A stretch of 41,977 nucleotides of DNA from Polaromonas sp. (GTDB taxonomy: Bacteria > Pseudomonadota > Gammaproteobacteria > Burkholderiales > Burkholderiaceae_C): the NCBI GenBank assembly GCA_025363315.1, contig JANYED010000203.1:1-41977 (forward strand). The letters run 5' to 3'. Positions 7,734-17,638 of the stretch are shown piece by piece. Every line of letters begins with the position of its first letter. Position 1 is the stretch's first letter. The notes under the pieces are model-generated. The model ran no database searches. It saw nothing but the letters and a program-made list of their open reading frames with translations, and was not told the origin of the DNA. The translations under genes and the position numbers were made by a program.

Positions 7734-8882
7734 TCAACGCACCACTTTCCCATCCGGCGTGATGGTCACCAGGTCTACGGCGCGGACTGACTCGTACTTT
7801 TTGGCGCGCAGGTTGACTCTAAATCCACTCATGTCGTAGTCGGTCATGGACTCAAACGCTTTTTGCAATCCTGCTTTGTCTGGCTTGCCGCTACCAGACG
7901 CAGCGCGCCGCACGCCTTCGGCGAACGCGCGCGCGGCAACGTAGCCTTCTACGCTTTCGTAGCTGGGCGTTTGGTCAGTCTGGTTGAGCACGTCCAGATA
8001 TTCCTTGACCAGCGGCGTGCCGATGCTACGTGGCGAGGGCACGACCTGTGAAATAACGATGCCGCCGATTTCTTTGCCCAGCGCGGTATACAGGGGGTCA
8101 ATGCCGACGACGGAGAAAGTCAAGAACTGACCGCCATACCCAGCCTTTCGCGCCTTGCGAATAAACGCTGCTGATGAGTTAAACAGGCTGACTTGAACGA
8201 TGGCCTGGGGGTTAGCTTTCATCAGCGTGGCTACAGCCGCGTCGACCTTGTCGCTGTTGACGGGCGACAGCGCACTGGCTACCACTGCCGGGCGTTTCAG
8301 ATCAACCAATGCTTGCGTGATGGCGGCAATGCCGGCGCGGCCCATGGCGTCGTCTTCGGCAAACACGGCGATGCGGTCCTGGTTGAGCGTGGCGCAGTGG
8401 CGCACGACTTTGTAAGCCTCGTCAGATAAAGCGGGCCGCACATGAAACACATTGTTTGAACCGGCCTCGTGCAGCGTGTCTGAAGCCGCAAAGGGCGCAA
8501 AAAACGGTATGCCTGATGTTTTGGTCACGGCATAAGCGGCATCACAGCTGGCAGTACCGGCAAAGCCGAAAAGTGCGTCAACGCCCTCGTCTATCAACAG
8601 CTTGGCATTGGCAGCGGCTTTGGTGGCGCTGTAGCCGTCGTCAAGTGTTTTGAGCTCGATCTTGTAGCCAGCGGCGCCGTTTTTGGCGTTGATAGCGTCA
8701 AAGTACATCTTGGCACCATTGAAGTAGGCCAGGCCGATCTGGTCGGCTGCGCCGGTTAGTGGCACAGACTGCCCCAAGACTAGTTTGCGCCCGCTTTTGG
8801 CTTGGGCAAAAAGCGCCGGACTCGCCACCAGCGCGCTGCCAGACAAGCCGGTTCGAATGAATCTGCGGCGGTTGAAATGCAT
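7734..8882 (-). CDS. ABC transporter periplasmic substrate-binding protein (branched-chain amino acid / LivK-like)
   Basis: MHFNRRRFIRTGLSGSALVASPALFAQ signal; VLGQSVPLTGAADQIGLAYFNGAKMYFDAINAKNG and YESVEGYVAARAFAEGVRRA typical of periplasmic-binding-protein family Peripla_BP_6. Confidence 0.9.
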   Translation of the reverse strand: MHFNRRRFIRTGLSGSALVASPALFAQAKSGRKLVLGQSVPLTGAADQIGLAYFNGAKMYFDAINAKNGAAGYKIELKTLDDGYSATKAAANAKLLIDEGVDALFGFAGTASCDAAYAVTKTSGIPFFAPFAASDTLHEAGSNNVFHVRPALSDEAYKVVRHCATLNQDRIAVFAEDDAMGRAGIAAITQALVDLKRPAVVASALSPVNSDKVDAAVATLMKANPQAIVQVSLFNSSAAFIRKARKAGYGGQFLTFSVVGIDPLYTALGKEIGGIVISQVVPSPRSIGTPLVKEYLDVLNQTDQTPSYESVEGYVAARAFAEGVRRAASGSGKPDKAGLQKAFESMTDYDMSGFRVNLRAKKYESVRAVDLVTITPDGKVVR

Positions 8883-9138
8883 GACTTGACCTTTGGTTTT
8901 TGGGGTAACTCAAACCATGAGGGCAAGCACCTTTAATGCCGGACCAGATGCGTTTGCGGGCCGACTTGTGAAAATGTCACAAAATGTTGATATTTTCATT
9001 AGCCTAACGCCTGCGGGCCTTAAAAGCCAGACTGGCCATATGCCAAGACGTCATAAGCCTATGCCGCACTGGAAAACCGGATTTAACCGGCAGCAAACCC
9101 GCTGGGTTGGCCCAATCACGGTCAGCGCGCCGGCTTGC

Positions 9139-10359
9139 TCACGCCGCAAACATGGCCCGTCCGCTAAGCCGCTCATGCTCTTTTGCAGCAAAGCGGTCTG
9201 TCATGCCGGCAATGTAGTCGGCCACCCCGCGCTCGCGCTTGGCAGAGGGCGAATGCAGGATATCAGCGTCCAGTTTTTCGGTGTTTTCTGCCGTTTCGGC
9301 ACGCCGCATTTGCGCTGAGTCGGCCATATAGGCGGCAAATAATTCGCGTACGACTTGCTGGGCGGCCTCGGTTTTATCTAGCACGCGCGGGTGGCGGTAA
9401 AGGTTGTGAAGTAAAAAGTTTTTCAAAGCCGCTGACTGGGCAGCCATCGCAGGGCTGAACCGCACCAGCACCGCGTGCCGGCGCACAGCCGTCACGTCTG
9501 GCGGCACGGCTTGTTTTAATGCCTGACCAGTGGCGTGCATCACGTCGTACACCTGGGCACTGAGCATCAGGCGGATGGTTTCAAACAGCAGCCGGCGGCC
9601 TTTGAGAGCCGGGTGCGCCAGCAGGGCTTTGCGGCTGTGATACTGGAACAGTTCCACGCTTTGCAATTGCTCCAGGCTCAAAAGGCCGGAGCGCACACCG
9701 TCGTCAATGTCATGGGCGTTGTACGCAATCTCGTCAGCCAAGTTGGCCAGCTGCGCCTCCAGGCTGGGTTGCAGCCAGGGTGCGGGGCTACCCGCTTGAT
9801 CAATAAACCGCCGCGCCACACCGCCAGGCTCGCGCGCTTCGATGTGCCGGGCATTGCGGCGCGAACAATGCTTCAAAATCCCTTCGCGGGTCTCAAACGT
9901 GAGGTTCAGGCCGTCGTAGCTGGGGTAGCGTTCTTCAAGGCAATCCACCACGCGCAGGCTTTGCAGGTTGTGCTCAAACCCAGCGCTGTCCGGGTTGTGG
10001 TTCTTCAGGCATTCGTTGAGGGCATCTTGCCCGGCATGCCCGAACGGCGTGTGGCCTAGGTCATGCGCCAGCGCAATGGTTTCTACCAAGTCTTCGTTCA
10101 GGCGCAGGGTTCGGGCAATCGAGCGGCCGAGCTGGGCCACTTCCAGCGAATGCGTCAGGCGCGTGCGAAACAGGTCACCTTCGTGGTTCAAAAACACCTG
10201 GGTTTTGTAGACCAGGCGGCGAAACGCGGTGGAATGGACGATGCGGTCACGGTCGCGTTGAAAGTCAGACCGCGTCGGCGCTGGGGTTTCCACAAACCGC
10301 CGGCCTCGCGACTTTGCCGGGTCGCAGGCATAGGGCGCCAAAACAGATGCAAGAGCCAT
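9139..10359 (-). CDS. dgt: Deoxyguanosinetriphosphate triphosphohydrolase-like protein (HD domain)
   Basis: RDRIVHSTAFRRLVYKTQVF, TRLTHSLEVAQLGRSIAR, IALAHDLGHTPFGHAGQDALNE. Confidence 0.92.
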   Translation of the reverse strand: MALASVLAPYACDPAKSRGRRFVETPAPTRSDFQRDRDRIVHSTAFRRLVYKTQVFLNHEGDLFRTRLTHSLEVAQLGRSIARTLRLNEDLVETIALAHDLGHTPFGHAGQDALNECLKNHNPDSAGFEHNLQSLRVVDCLEERYPSYDGLNLTFETREGILKHCSRRNARHIEAREPGGVARRFIDQAGSPAPWLQPSLEAQLANLADEIAYNAHDIDDGVRSGLLSLEQLQSVELFQYHSRKALLAHPALKGRRLLFETIRLMLSAQVYDVMHATGQALKQAVPPDVTAVRRHAVLVRFSPAMAAQSAALKNFLLHNLYRHPRVLDKTEAAQQVVRELFAAYMADSAQMRRAETAENTEKLDADILHSPSAKRERGVADYIAGMTDRFAAKEHERLSGRAMFAA

Positions 10360-10387
10360 GTAAAGCGCCGTTTTAAGTGTTAAATAT

Positions 10388-10435
10388 GTCTCTAGGCCAA
10401 TAAATTCGGGCGCGAGCAGCTATTAAACGTATAGC
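10388..10435 (-). repeat. 48-nt dispersed repeat, copy 3
   Basis: gtctctaggccaataaattcgggcgcgagcagctattaaacgtatagc. Confidence 0.8.
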
Positions 10436-10446
10436 AATTAAATACT

Positions 10447-11574
10447 TCAAGCGCAGCAAGTGTCAAGCACTTCCCGCACCAGTGCGGCAGGCGCAGGGCG
10501 CACAACAGCCTTGCCTGGCCCATCAATCAGTACAAAACGGATCTCGCCGGCTTCGGATTTTTTGTCGATCTGCATCAGGTCAAGGTAACGCCCGGCGTTG
10601 TCACGTTCGTCAAGAACGGGCCCTTTAACGGGCAGGCCGGCGCGTTCAATCAAGCGCGTCAGGCGCTCGACAAAAGCGCTGTCTACCAAACCCAGGCGCT
10701 GCGACAAATGCACCGCCATCACCATGCCGCAGCCCACGCCTTCGCCATGCAGCCAATGACCGTAGCCCAGGCCAGACTCGATGGCATGGCCAAAGGTGTG
10801 GCCAAAGTTCAAAATGGCGCGCAGCCCCTGTTCACGCTCGTCCTGGCCCACCACATGCGCCTTGATCTCGCAACTGCGCTGAATGGCCTGCGCGAGGGCG
10901 GCTGGCTCACTGGCCATCAGCGCATCGATATAGGTTTCAATCCAGTCGAAAAAGGCCATGTCGGCAATTGGGCCGTACTTGATGATCTCTGCCAGGCCAG
11001 CGCTCAACTCGCGCTTTGGCAAGGTTTTCAGCGCGTCTAGGTCGCACACCACCAGCTGTGGCTGGTAAAAAGAGCCAATCATGTTCTTACCCAGCGGGTG
11101 ATTGATGGCAGTTTTACCGCCAACGGATGAATCGACCTGCGCCAGCAGCGTTGTAGGCACCTGCACAAACGGGACGCCACGCATGTAGCTGGCAGCGGCA
11201 AAACCTGTCATGTCGCCTACCACACCACCGCCCAAGGCAAACAGCACGGTTTTGCGGTCACAGCCATTGCCCAGCAGCGCATCAAATATTCGTTGCAGCG
11301 TGGGCCAATCTTTGTGCGCTTCGCCATCGGGCAATTCCAGCAACAGAACCTTTGGGTAGCGTGCCTGCAAGGCGTTCTGCAGCTGCACGGCATACAGCGG
11401 CGCAACGGTGGTGTTGGAAACGATCAAGGCGGTGCTGGCATGCGGCACATGCTGGTAGGTTGACGCATGCCCGAGCAAGCCGGAACCGATGACGATGGGG
11501 TAGCTGCGGTCAGCCAGGGCGATGTGCACTTGCGCAGATGCGGTAGCGGAACGAAAAGGAGAGCTCACTTGCAT
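10447..11574 (-). CDS. aroB: 3-dehydroquinate synthase
   Basis: [74 protein letters not shown]. Confidence 0.97.
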   Translation of the reverse strand: MQVSSPFRSATASAQVHIALADRSYPIVIGSGLLGHASTYQHVPHASTALIVSNTTVAPLYAVQLQNALQARYPKVLLLELPDGEAHKDWPTLQRIFDALLGNGCDRKTVLFALGGGVVGDMTGFAAASYMRGVPFVQVPTTLLAQVDSSVGGKTAINHPLGKNMIGSFYQPQLVVCDLDALKTLPKRELSAGLAEIIKYGPIADMAFFDWIETYIDALMASEPAALAQAIQRSCEIKAHVVGQDEREQGLRAILNFGHTFGHAIESGLGYGHWLHGEGVGCGMVMAVHLSQRLGLVDSAFVERLTRLIERAGLPVKGPVLDERDNAGRYLDLMQIDKKSEAGEIRFVLIDGPGKAVVRPAPAALVREVLDTCCA

Positions 11575-11623
11575 GCTTGAAGTGTAGGCGCTGAATTTTC
11601 AAGCTCATGCCCCGCACGCACTT

Positions 11624-12214
11624 TTAGCGCTGCTCAGTGACAAGACCGGCCAGCTCCAGCTGCATCAAAATCGTATGAACAAGGGTTGACACCGAGGGCC
11701 GACCTGTTTCAATAACAAACTGCGCCGCCTCGCGGTAGAGCGGATCGCGAACCGCGTAAAGCTCGATCAGGCGCGCCAACGGGTCGGCCACTTGCAGCAG
11801 CGGCCGGTTTTGGTCGTGACGCAACCGCCTGAAAACCTCATCAGGTGCGGAGTGCAGGTATACCGTGTGGCAGCGCTGGCGCAAGTTGTCGCGGCTGGTT
11901 TGCCTTAAAACCACGCCGCCGCCAGTTGACAGCACGCAGCCGGCATTTTGAGTGAGATCACCGATCACCTCCTGCTCAATATCGCGGAAAGCGTCTTCGC
12001 CTTCCCGCTCGAAAAACTCACGTATCGACACGCCAATACGCCGCTCGATGATGTTGTCGGAGTCGAAAAACCGGACGTCAAGCCGTCGGGCCAATTGCCG
12101 GCCAATCGTCGACTTGCCTGAGCCCGGCAAGCCGACGAAGGCGATGGCGATGGCGATGGCGACGGATGCGGGATTCAATTTTTTAAGGCCGGGCACAGGG
12201 CATATTGCCCGCAA
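11624..12214 (-). CDS. aroK: Shikimate kinase
   Basis: FVGLPGSGKSTIGRQLARRL, FFDSDNIIERRIGVSIREFFEREGEDAFRDIE, LSTGGGVVLR; precedes aroB. Start codon uncertain. Confidence 0.95.
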   Translation of the reverse strand: MRAICPVPGLKKLNPASVAIAIAIAFVGLPGSGKSTIGRQLARRLDVRFFDSDNIIERRIGVSIREFFEREGEDAFRDIEQEVIGDLTQNAGCVLSTGGGVVLRQTSRDNLRQRCHTVYLHSAPDEVFRRLRHDQNRPLLQVADPLARLIELYAVRDPLYREAAQFVIETGRPSVSTLVHTILMQLELAGLVTEQR

Positions 12215-12231
12215 ACCCGAGACCCGCTTAG

Positions 12232-14397
12232 TTAACGCAGCGGTGCGCCATTGGTCAAGGTTTTGGGCGTGATGAACACCAGCAGCTCAGACTTGGTGGC
12301 GGTACGCGTTTTTTGCTTGAAGAGGTTGCCAAGAACCGGCAAATCGCCAAAAAATGGCGTTTTGGTTTCGTCGTCGCGATCAGCTTGTTCGTAGATGCCC
12401 CCTATCACCACCGTTCCGCCATTTTCGACGAGCACTTGAGTCTGAATGTGCTTTGTGTTGATGGCAAAGCCGTTGGCAGTAGATTGACCCACGCTGTCTT
12501 TGTTCACGTCAACATTGAGGATGATATTGCCTTCGGGGGTGATTTGCGGAGTAACTTCAAGTTTCAGATTGGCTTTGCGAAACGCAATTGACGTGGCGCC
12601 ACTCGAGGTCGCCTGCTGGTAGGGCAGCTCTGTGCCCTGCTCGATCAACGCTTTTACCTGATCGGCAGTAACGATGCGCGGGCTCGACACAATTTTGCCC
12701 CTGCCATCCGATTCAGCAGCCGAAATCTCAAGATTGAGCAGTCTTGACAAGCTAGACGAAAAAAGGGAGATGGCGAAGGTGGATGCAGGAAATCCGTTTT
12801 GACCCAACGCGGGCAGGTTGATGAAGTCGCCACTGTTGGTGCCGAAGTTTCCACCAAGCGGTGGCGCGGTTCCAACAGGGATATTTGGGGCGATATAGGT
12901 TGAGCCGAATTGCGAATTATTGCTGTTGTTAACTGTAATGGGCCTGCCACCCAATCGGACGCCCAGTGACTTGCCAAACGAATCTGAAGCCTCAACGATC
13001 CGCGCTTCAATCAACACCTGCCGAACCGGAATGTCGAGCTTGGCGATCAACGCCTGAACCTGCTCGAGTTTTGAAGGGATGTCCGTCACAAACAGCTGAT
13101 TGGTGCGCGCCTCTGCCAGCGCACTACCGCGGGCGGACAGGATTCGACTGGCGCCAGTCGTTCCGGTTGTCACTCCTCTGAGGGCGGTTGCAATATCCAC
13201 CGCTTTTGCGTAGTTGAGCCTGAAATCCTGGGTGCGCAGAGGTTCGAGGTTTTCGACCGCGTTTTTAGACTCCAGCTCCTGCTTCTCCTTAGCGATCAGC
13301 TCGTCTTTCGGGGCAATCAACAGCACGTTGCCAGTCTTGCGCATGCCCAGGCCTCTGGCCTGCAAAATAATGTCCAGCGCCTGGTCCCACGGCACATCTT
13401 TCAAACGCAGCGTCACGGCACCCGTCACAGTGTCGGATGCGACGATGTTGAAATTGGTAAAGTCGGCAATCACTTGCAGAAGTGAGCGGATTTCGATGTT
13501 CTGGAAATTCAATGACAGTTTTTCCCCGGCGTATCCTGGGCCCTGGGTTAACTTGTTGGCGTCAATTTTTTGTTGCCTGACTTCCACCACAAACTGGTTG
13601 TCACTTTGGTAGGCACTGTGCTCCCACAAACCCTTGGGCTCGATCACCATGCGGACTCTGTCGCCCGTTTGAAAGGTGGTGACGCTCTGCACTGGGGTGC
13701 CAAAATCAGACACGTCAAGTTTGCGTCGAAGGCCTTCGGGCAACGCCGTCTTGAGAAACTCAACGACCAGGGTTTGACCTTGTTGGCGGATATCCACACC
13801 GACCTGGTTGTTGGGCAAGTCAACGACGATTCGCCCCGAATTGTCTGTGCCGCGCCGGAAGTCGAGGTCTTTCAAAGGCAAGATGTCACGGTTGCGATTT
13901 TCGGCAAATGCAGGCGGGGCAATGGCGCTGGGGGCGGTGGCCACTACCGGGTCAAGCGTGATGAAAAGCGATTTGCCTTGAATTTCAGCTTTGTATGCAG
14001 TGGCGGCTTTTAAATTCAAAACTACCCGCGTGCGCTCTCCGGCCTGCACCACATTGGCCGAGCGCAGGTTGCCCAGATTCATGTCTACGGCGGTTCGGCC
14101 CATGGCGTTGGAAACGCCAGGAAAATCAAGCGCGATACGGGCTGGAGTTTGAATGCTAAAACCAGTTGGAACAGCCGTTAAAGGTTCGGTCAGGTCAATG
14201 CGAATCACTTCAGAGCCGCCCCGCACAGAGCCAGCCACGGACTGGATGGCGTTCGTGCCTTGTGACTGGGCTGCGGGAGTGAGCAAAAAAAACAGCGTGA
14301 TCAAAAACGCCTGCTTTGTGATCGTCGTCATGTCCCGCAAAAACCGCCATGCCGTTGACGCACCGCCTGCTTGTATAAAACCTGCGTGCTTGTTCAT
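12232..14397 (-). CDS. pilQ: Type IV pilus secretin PilQ
   Basis: AMIN and secretin domains (NFQNIEIRSLLQVIADFTNFNIV; VLIEARIVEASDSFGKSLGVRLGG; TPFFGDLPVLGNLFKQ). A start at MTTITKQAF (~14330) is possible. Confidence 0.95.
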   Translation of the reverse strand: MNKHAGFIQAGGASTAWRFLRDMTTITKQAFLITLFFLLTPAAQSQGTNAIQSVAGSVRGGSEVIRIDLTEPLTAVPTGFSIQTPARIALDFPGVSNAMGRTAVDMNLGNLRSANVVQAGERTRVVLNLKAATAYKAEIQGKSLFITLDPVVATAPSAIAPPAFAENRNRDILPLKDLDFRRGTDNSGRIVVDLPNNQVGVDIRQQGQTLVVEFLKTALPEGLRRKLDVSDFGTPVQSVTTFQTGDRVRMVIEPKGLWEHSAYQSDNQFVVEVRQQKIDANKLTQGPGYAGEKLSLNFQNIEIRSLLQVIADFTNFNIVASDTVTGAVTLRLKDVPWDQALDIILQARGLGMRKTGNVLLIAPKDELIAKEKQELESKNAVENLEPLRTQDFRLNYAKAVDIATALRGVTTGTTGASRILSARGSALAEARTNQLFVTDIPSKLEQVQALIAKLDIPVRQVLIEARIVEASDSFGKSLGVRLGGRPITVNNSNNSQFGSTYIAPNIPVGTAPPLGGNFGTNSGDFINLPALGQNGFPASTFAISLFSSSLSRLLNLEISAAESDGRGKIVSSPRIVTADQVKALIEQGTELPYQQATSSGATSIAFRKANLKLEVTPQITPEGNIILNVDVNKDSVGQSTANGFAINTKHIQTQVLVENGGTVVIGGIYEQADRDDETKTPFFGDLPVLGNLFKQKTRTATKSELLVFITPKTLTNGAPLR

Positions 14398-14942
14398 TTT
14401 GTTACCTCTTGAAGCTGTAAAGTCGCTGTCCGTTCAATCCATTCACCAGCAGCGTCCTGGACGATCTCACGCAGGCTGATGCCTGTTTCGGAAACCTTTG
14501 TGATTTTTCCGAAGTTCTGGCCCAGATAGTTACCCACCCGGACCTGGTAAAGCAAGTTGTCAACCCGTACCAAGGCGACAGGTTGCCCAACCTTGACGAG
14601 GCTGCCGACCATGGCAACTGCATCCAGCGGGGAAGCCTCCAGCGGCTCTTTGCGGCGTGCCAGTTCCGGGGCAATCAGGGCTGCGTTGGCAGTTGCCTGG
14701 TTTGAGTCTCGCTTGAGCGCTTGTGCCAACTTCTGACTGCTAAACGGCTCGACCGACGCTTCCTCGGCGTACGCTTGCGGCGTAAATTTTGTCGGCTCGG
14801 GCAAACGTTCGACTTTTGGTCTGGTCTGGTTGCGCTGCTCGGTCATCCACTGTTGCAATTGCTCTTCGTCAGACGCGCTGCAGCCCGCCAGAAGTGACAG
14901 GCAGAACATGCAAAGGGTTAGATGTTGACGGCTGACGGTCAT
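14394..14942 (-). CDS. pilP: Type IV pilus assembly lipoprotein PilP
   Basis: LLAGCSASDEEQLQQWM lipobox; VRVGNYLGQNFGKITKVSE; operon position. Confidence 0.93.
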   Translation of the reverse strand: MTVSRQHLTLCMFCLSLLAGCSASDEEQLQQWMTEQRNQTRPKVERLPEPTKFTPQAYAEEASVEPFSSQKLAQALKRDSNQATANAALIAPELARRKEPLEASPLDAVAMVGSLVKVGQPVALVRVDNLLYQVRVGNYLGQNFGKITKVSETGISLREIVQDAAGEWIERTATLQLQEVTK

Positions 14943-15616
14943 TTTTTATCGCCCTTGCCTGGAGCTGCTGCCTTGCGCTGCAACGCCACTTCTTCACTGT
15001 CCAGATAGCGGAAAGTTTTAGCTGTAGTGTCCATCGTCAGCGTTCCTTCTTTGGACGGTGTCAACGTCAAATTGTTGAGCGTCACAATCCTGGACAGATT
15101 GGCAATGTCAGCCGCAAAAGCGCCCATGTCGTGGTAGCGACCTGTGACACGCACAGCGATCGGCAACTCGGCGTAGTATTCCTTGACGCTGACTTGGCCC
15201 GGCCGGAACAACTCAAACTGCAAGCTGCGCCCCAAACCAGCCTGGTTGATGTCAGACAGCAGTGCATCCATTTCAGCTTTGCTGGGTAACTGCTTTTCAA
15301 TTTGGGTGACGTACTGCTGAACCTGCTCGCGCTGCTTTCTCAAAGCATCAAGGCTGGCGGCCTGTCCCAGCTTTTTGGTGAAGTCATCGCGAAGTTTGAC
15401 TTCCGTGGCGCGCTCTGCTGTCAATTCATCGTCAGACGCGCTGAGCCACGCAAACCAGAGCGCGACGATCACAACCACCGCCACAGCGACGCATAACAGG
15501 TAACGTGGCAGTGCGGGCCATGAAGGCGGGTCGTTCGGGTTGAGCCCGACAAATTGCGCTTTCAAAGTGTCTTTCACACCAGCGAGATCAAGCTCTAATT
15601 TTGGAATTTTTGCCAT
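14939..15616 (-). CDS. pilO: Type IV pilus inner-membrane protein PilO
   Basis: PilO-like TM, coiled coil and C-terminal ferredoxin-like region (LFRPGQVSVKEYYAELPIAVRVTGRYHDMGAFAADIANLSRIV). Confidence 0.93.
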   Translation of the reverse strand: MAKIPKLELDLAGVKDTLKAQFVGLNPNDPPSWPALPRYLLCVAVAVVVIVALWFAWLSASDDELTAERATEVKLRDDFTKKLGQAASLDALRKQREQVQQYVTQIEKQLPSKAEMDALLSDINQAGLGRSLQFELFRPGQVSVKEYYAELPIAVRVTGRYHDMGAFAADIANLSRIVTLNNLTLTPSKEGTLTMDTTAKTFRYLDSEEVALQRKAAAPGKGDKK

Positions 15617-15627
15617 AAATCTCTGCC

Positions 15628-16293
15628 TCAGATTTTCGCAGCGCTGGCGGCTGGCTGCGGAGGTTTTGCGGCAGGGGACGCCGATGTTGCAGGCGTTGCA
15701 ACTGCCGCCGAAGCCGATGTTTTTGGCTGATCGCTGGCACGCTTGAGAGACACCCGCATCGAAAAGTTGGACACCCGCCGCTGGTCGCGCGCCGTCAAGG
15801 CAACGCTGGAAGCGGTGATTTCGACCAGTTCGGGCCGCGTCAGCCAGGGGCTGTTGTTGGCCAAATTACGCAGCAACTCCGACACCCGCTCGTTGGACTG
15901 CGCAACGCCCGTCATCAAAACGAGCTGGTTGTCCTGCTTCATGCTGGTGATGTAGACACCGTCTGGCAGTTGCTTGACCAGTTCTGTCAGCAAATAAACC
16001 GGAAGATTGCGGTTACCCTGCAGTTCTTCGACAGCACTTTGCCTTGCGCGAAGGGCCGCAATTTCCTGCTGCAGCCCGGCAATGTCCTTGATTTGACCTT
16101 CGAGCTTGGTGATCTCTCTTTTCAGAATCGTGTTTTTGTCTCGTTGGCCAGAAATTTGGGCCTGGTACCAAGAGTAAACACCCCCACAGACAAGCCCGCC
16201 AATAAGCGCTGCAATACCCAGCGTGATGAAAAAGAATTCACGCTTTTGCTTGCGGGCCACCTCTCGGTGCGGCAACAAGTTGATCAAAATCAC
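15628..16293 (-). CDS. pilN: Type IV pilus assembly protein PilN (GTG start overlapping the pilM stop)
   Basis: VILINLLPHREVARKQKREFFFITLG; GTG at 16293-16291 overlaps the pilM TGA at 16292-16290. Confidence 0.9.
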   Translation of the reverse strand: MILINLLPHREVARKQKREFFFITLGIAALIGGLVCGGVYSWYQAQISGQRDKNTILKREITKLEGQIKDIAGLQQEIAALRARQSAVEELQGNRNLPVYLLTELVKQLPDGVYITSMKQDNQLVLMTGVAQSNERVSELLRNLANNSPWLTRPELVEITASSVALTARDQRRVSNFSMRVSLKRASDQPKTSASAAVATPATSASPAAKPPQPAASAAKI

Positions 16294-17381
16294 CGCAGAT
16301 ACCTCCGCAAGGCCAGGCCGCAAGCGGTCAGATAAGACGCAACTTCACGCCGCATTTTCTTTTCACGCACATTACTTCCCACCGTCATGCCTTCAAACGG
16401 ATCGGCTTGCATGCAGGCAAAACTCGTTTGCTGGGTCACTGATTCGGTAAGCCCGGGCAAAGAGGACGACCCGCCCGCCAGCATGACATAGTCGACTTTG
16501 TTGTGCGGTGTGCTGGTAAAGAAAAATTGCAGCGCACGCCCGATTTCCTGGGCCATGCTTTCTACAAAAGGTTTCAACACGCCCGACTCATAGTCTTCGG
16601 GCAAATCGCCGCTGCGTTTTTTGCTTTCAGCTTCTTCTGGAGAAAACCCATACTGCCGCACGATCAACTGTGTCAGCTGCGCACCGCCAAACGCCTGATC
16701 GCGTTCGTACAGCACCTCGTCGTTTTTGAGCACCTGCATGCTGGTTGTCAACGCGCCCACTTCAAACAGCGCAACGAGTGTGTCCAGGCCTTTGGCCGGC
16801 AGATTTTCGATCAAACGGGCTGTGGCCAACCGCGAGGCATACGACTCAACGTCCACCACAATGGGCTTCAGGCCTGCCGCTTCGGCCAAACCCTGCCGGT
16901 CTTGCACCTTTTCCTTGCGGGAGGCCGCGATCAACACCTCGACATCGCCGGTAGACGTTGCACTGGGCCCGACTACACAAAAATCGAGGCTGACTTCATC
17001 GAGCGAGAAAGGGATGTATTGATTGGCTTCTGACTCGACCTGCGCTTCCAGTTCCGACTCGCTCAAACCGCCAGGCAGGATAATTTTTTTGGTGATGACC
17101 GCTGACGCTGGCAAAGCCATGGCCACCAATTTGGTTTTGGTGCCGCTTTTTTTGACGACGCGGCGAACGGCCTCAGCGACCTCGTCGAACTTTTCGACAT
17201 TGCCATCGGTGATCCAGCCGCGCTCCAGTGGCTCAATGGCGCACCGGTCAAGCACAAGATTGCCCGCCCTGTCACGGCTGAGTTCAACCAGCTTGACGCT
17301 GGACGAGCTGATGTCAAGACCCAGCAAAGGCGGGTCTTGGCGGTTTAATAAAGACCCCAAAGAGATCAAAACGGTTCCCAA
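16290..17381 (-). CDS. pilM: Type IV pilus assembly protein PilM
   Basis: LLGLDISSSSVKLVELSR, actin-like fold motifs, YVMLAGGSSSLPGL. Confidence 0.95.
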   Translation of the reverse strand: MGTVLISLGSLLNRQDPPLLGLDISSSSVKLVELSRDRAGNLVLDRCAIEPLERGWITDGNVEKFDEVAEAVRRVVKKSGTKTKLVAMALPASAVITKKIILPGGLSESELEAQVESEANQYIPFSLDEVSLDFCVVGPSATSTGDVEVLIAASRKEKVQDRQGLAEAAGLKPIVVDVESYASRLATARLIENLPAKGLDTLVALFEVGALTTSMQVLKNDEVLYERDQAFGGAQLTQLIVRQYGFSPEEAESKKRSGDLPEDYESGVLKPFVESMAQEIGRALQFFFTSTPHNKVDYVMLAGGSSSLPGLTESVTQQTSFACMQADPFEGMTVGSNVREKKMRREVASYLTACGLALRRYLR

Positions 17382-17484
17382 ATCATGGCTAAATGTAAGT
17401 GTTGCATACTTAAGAAATCACTTCAATATTATCAGTAAGCTCTTTGTGCAGTAAGGATTTTTTCGATTTTGTGAGTTGCGACCG

Positions 17485-17509
17485 TTGTCAAAAACCGACG
17501 TTTTGACAA
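17485..17509. promoter_or_regulatory. Perfect 9-bp inverted repeat, candidate operator between divergent pilM and ponA
   Basis: TTGTCAAAA-ACCGACG-TTTTGACAA. Confidence 0.5.
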
Positions 17510-17638
17510 AACATGCTGAATCGCTGAAAAAAAAGCTGCCGGACATCGCAACGTAAGAATCTGTACTTTGAAGACGTCGCCCGGCTTTTTACCAACGGCG
17601 CGTTTTTATAATGGAATTGTCCGTCTACGATTGCCACC

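Noticed and set aside
9535-10059. 174-aa plus-strand ORF opposite dgt
   Set aside because: Antisense to a clear HD-domain dGTPase; no domain or RBS support.
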